6,682 nt of DNA from Saprospiraceae bacterium (GTDB lineage: Bacteria; Bacteroidota; Bacteroidia; Chitinophagales; Saprospiraceae). The notes under the pieces are model-generated. The model made no database searches and was not told the DNA's origin. It saw only the letters and a list, made by a program, of their open reading frames with translations. The position numbers and the translations under genes were made by a program. The stretch covers positions 1-6,682 of the forward strand of contig SCUG01000168.1 in NCBI GenBank assembly GCA_004297645.1, written 5' to 3'. Positions 5,710-6,682 of this stretch are shown piece after piece; position 1 is the stretch's first letter, and every line of letters starts with the position of its first letter.

Positions 5710-5901
5710 TATTTTAGGCTTTTGAGACAGCCTCAAAAAGAACATCTTATTTCGAACACGTTTCTAACGGCGATGGCGAAGATCCACTGCCCGTTGCCCT
5801 GACCAACTGTTTGCAGTAATTCCATTTCGAATCAATTAGAAGGCGAAGGTAGGTGTTTGGGGCAAATTGCCTTGGTTGGATGTGAAAGTAAAGCTGCGCG
5901 G

Positions 5902-5931
5902 TTGGCAAAGCCATTAGTCCACCTAAATTTG
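5902..5931 (+). promoter_or_regulatory. Bacteroidota-type promoter of rnhB
   Basis: TTG at 5902-5904 serves as the -33 element and TAAATTTG at 5924-5931 is an exact match to the -7 consensus TAnnTTTG, with 19 bp between them. The predicted transcription start is about 5938, giving a leader of about 19 nt before the rnhB ATG. The leader has no Shine-Dalgarno sequence, which is usual for this phylum. Both the match and the spacing are good. Confidence 0.65.
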
Positions 5932-5956
5932 CAGGAATCCAAATTTTGCTGCGCAG

Positions 5957-6562
5957 ATGCTTTTACCCTTTTTAAATGAGCACGAGACAGAAGCTGGTTG
6001 CGATGAAGCCGGGCGTGGTTGCTTAGCGGGGCCGGTGTTTGCGGCAGCGGTTATTTTACCGAAGTGTTTTGTGCACCCTCAACTCAACGATTCCAAACAG
6101 CTTTCAGAAAAAAGGAGGGATGAATTGCGGCTCGTCATTGAACAGGAAGCACTCGCTTGGGCCGTGGCAAAAGTGGACCCGCCCGAAATTGATGAACTCA
6201 ATATTTTATGGGCCTCCATCCGCGCCATGCACTTGGCCGTTGGCCAATTAAGGGTGGAGCCTACCATGCTGCTCATTGACGGAAACCGGTTCAGGCCCTA
6301 CCGTAGCATCCCGCACCAATGCATTGTGAAAGGCGACGCCAAAATCATGTCAATCGCTGCGGCTTCTATCCTCGCAAAAACGCACCGCGATGAGTACATG
6401 ACCGCATTAGCCGAAAAATTCCCGCATTATGGTTGGCACAGAAACAAGGGCTACCCGACGAAAGAACACAGGGAAGGCATTAGAAAGTATGGTGCTACCC
6501 TGGCTCACCGCAAGTCATTCCAGCTTCTGCCGGCAGGCATACAAGGTGAACTTTTTAAATAA
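5957..6562 (+). CDS. rnhB: Ribonuclease HII
   Basis: The 201-residue protein is a full-length, compact RNase HII, the usual size of bacterial RnhB. It cuts the RNA strand of RNA-DNA hybrids and starts removal of single ribonucleotides misincorporated in DNA. Catalytic acidic residues are Asp16 and Glu17 (GCDEAGRG), Asp108 (LLIDGN) and Asp127 (KGDAK). The GRG motif at 19-21 recognises the ribonucleotide 2'-OH. SIAAASILAKTHRDEYM (132-148) and GYPT with Tyr166 are also family hallmarks. Only a few residues precede the first strand, so the ATG at 5957 fits. A clear promoter lies immediately upstream, and no same-strand gene is close on either side, so it is probably monocistronic. A short hairpin follows the stop but lacks a U-tract. 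Confidence 0.97.
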   Translation: MLLPFLNEHETEAGCDEAGRGCLAGPVFAAAVILPKCFVHPQLNDSKQLSEKRRDELRLVIEQEALAWAVAKVDPPEIDELNILWASIRAMHLAVGQLRVEPTMLLIDGNRFRPYRSIPHQCIVKGDAKIMSIAAASILAKTHRDEYMTALAEKFPHYGWHRNKGYPTKEHREGIRKYGATLAHRKSFQLLPAGIQGELFK

Positions 6563-6568
6563 TGAGTC

Positions 6569-6585
6569 CCCTCCGAAAAGGGGGG
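6569..6585. repeat. Short GC hairpin after rnhB
   Basis: CCCTCC (6569-6574) pairs with GGGGGG (6580-6585), including one U-G pair, around the loop GAAAA. It lies a few bases after the rnhB stop, where a terminator is expected, but on the plus strand it is followed by T and eight A, not by T. It may stabilise the mRNA 3' end; as an intrinsic terminator it is not convincing. Confidence 0.35.
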
Positions 6586-6627
6586 TAAAAAAAAGTTCAT
6601 TGAAATAACCGAATAAGATTTTGTGTC

Positions 6628-6682
6628 CTATGCTGCGGGACAAACTGCTTGGCCCAGCATCGCCCGGAGGCGGGCCAGGGGC
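6628..6682 (-). other. Possible C-terminal tail of a minus-strand gene entering from the right
   Basis: From the right edge a minus-strand frame reads PLARLRAMLGQAVCPAA and stops at 6628. Base composition changes sharply to GC-rich at about 6630, which suits a gene boundary. An alternative is a plus-strand start at 6630 (MLRDKLLGPASPGGGPG). The GC-rich edge also folds (6662-6666 with 6671-6675, or 6650-6655 with 6672-6677). With under 60 bp visible, none of these can be confirmed. Confidence 0.2.

Larger units (their letters stand above)
5544..5762. repeat. MITE-like inverted-repeat element, 219 bp, left arm interrupted
   Basis: Two arms of about 40 nt face each other. The right arm is continuous (5723-5762). 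The left arm is in two parts, 5544-5564 and 5605-5625. The outer segments match at 19 of 21 positions. The inner segments (GAGGCTGTCTCA preceded by TGTTCTTTT or TGTTCTTTTT) differ only by one T. Between the two left parts lies the hairpin 5563-5601. The core contains further pairing: GACAGGATT (5639-5647) with AATCCTGTC (5701-5709), and ACAGGAT (5658-5664) with ATCCTGT (5693-5699). There is no transposase, so a non-autonomous element or a structured RNA or DNA repeat is possible. GAGGCTGTCTCA resembles ends I recall from insertion sequences; that link is from memory only. Confidence 0.65.
5430..5956. other. 527-bp intergenic region with a repeat element and the rnhB promoter
   Basis: No credible gene is found. 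From the left: about 110 bp with no recognised signal, which should contain the minus-strand YkgJ promoter (none is clear); the inverted-repeat element 5544-5762 with its inserted hairpin; about 140 bp of unassigned sequence; and the rnhB promoter at 5902-5931. A 30-codon minus-strand frame (5733-5825) that reaches into the right arm of the repeat is probably chance. Confidence 0.6.

Noticed and set aside
5544..5762. CRISPR array or tRNA-like structure in the repeat region
   Set aside because: The repeats are inverted and of unequal length with no regular spacers, and no tRNA cloverleaf can be drawn.
5733..5825. Minus-strand 30-codon frame starting MELLQTVGQGNGQW
   Set aside because: Very short, no ribosome-binding site, and its end lies in the inverted-repeat arm; no evidence of coding.
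6569..6598. Intrinsic terminator of rnhB
   Set aside because: The stem is 6 bp with a wobble pair and is followed by A-residues on the plus strand, not T.

Overview
The window looks like chromosomal DNA of a member of the Bacteroidota, possibly a relative of the Saprospiria. The reasons are the gene types, the scarcity of clear Shine-Dalgarno sequences, and an exact TAnnTTTG -7 promoter element with a TTG -33 element in front of rnhB. The lineage is inferred from style and not proven. Base composition is near-balanced to mildly GC-rich in genes and AT-richer in gaps.

Left part (1-3851, all on the minus strand; transcription runs right to left). A Crp/Fnr-family regulator (3141-3851) is followed by a 451-bp gap. 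Then comes a probable operon: a Tat-exported protein with four [4Fe-4S] motifs (1733-2689), a ten-helix NrfD/PsrC-type membrane quinone subunit (299-1675), and the first 92 codons of a secreted protein (1-276) that runs off the left edge. The ferredoxin-like and NrfD-like proteins together form the usual electron-transfer and quinone module of a periplasm-facing respiratory complex. No catalytic subunit is visible, so it may lie beyond the left edge. The regulator has an N-terminal cysteine cluster plus a cysteine where E. coli FNR has its fourth cluster ligand. The gap between it and the operon holds a 9-of-10 match to the FNR/DNR-type box TTGAC-N4-GTCAA. Together these suggest an oxygen- or redox-sensing regulator controlling the adjacent respiratory operon.

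Middle part (3852-5429). After a 313-bp divergent gap come a plus-strand short-chain dehydrogenase (4165-4938) and a minus-strand YkgJ-type cysteine-cluster protein (4935-5429). These two are convergent and their stop codons overlap by 4 bp.

Right part (5430-6682). A 527-bp gap holds a 219-bp inverted-repeat element (5544-5762). Its left arm appears to be split by a separate perfect 18-bp-stem hairpin (5563-5601), and its core carries ACAGGATT-type 9-mer repeats. A well-formed Bacteroidota promoter follows, then rnhB (ribonuclease HII, 5957-6562). The last 120 bp contain a weak hairpin and a GC-rich edge that could be the end or start of another gene.
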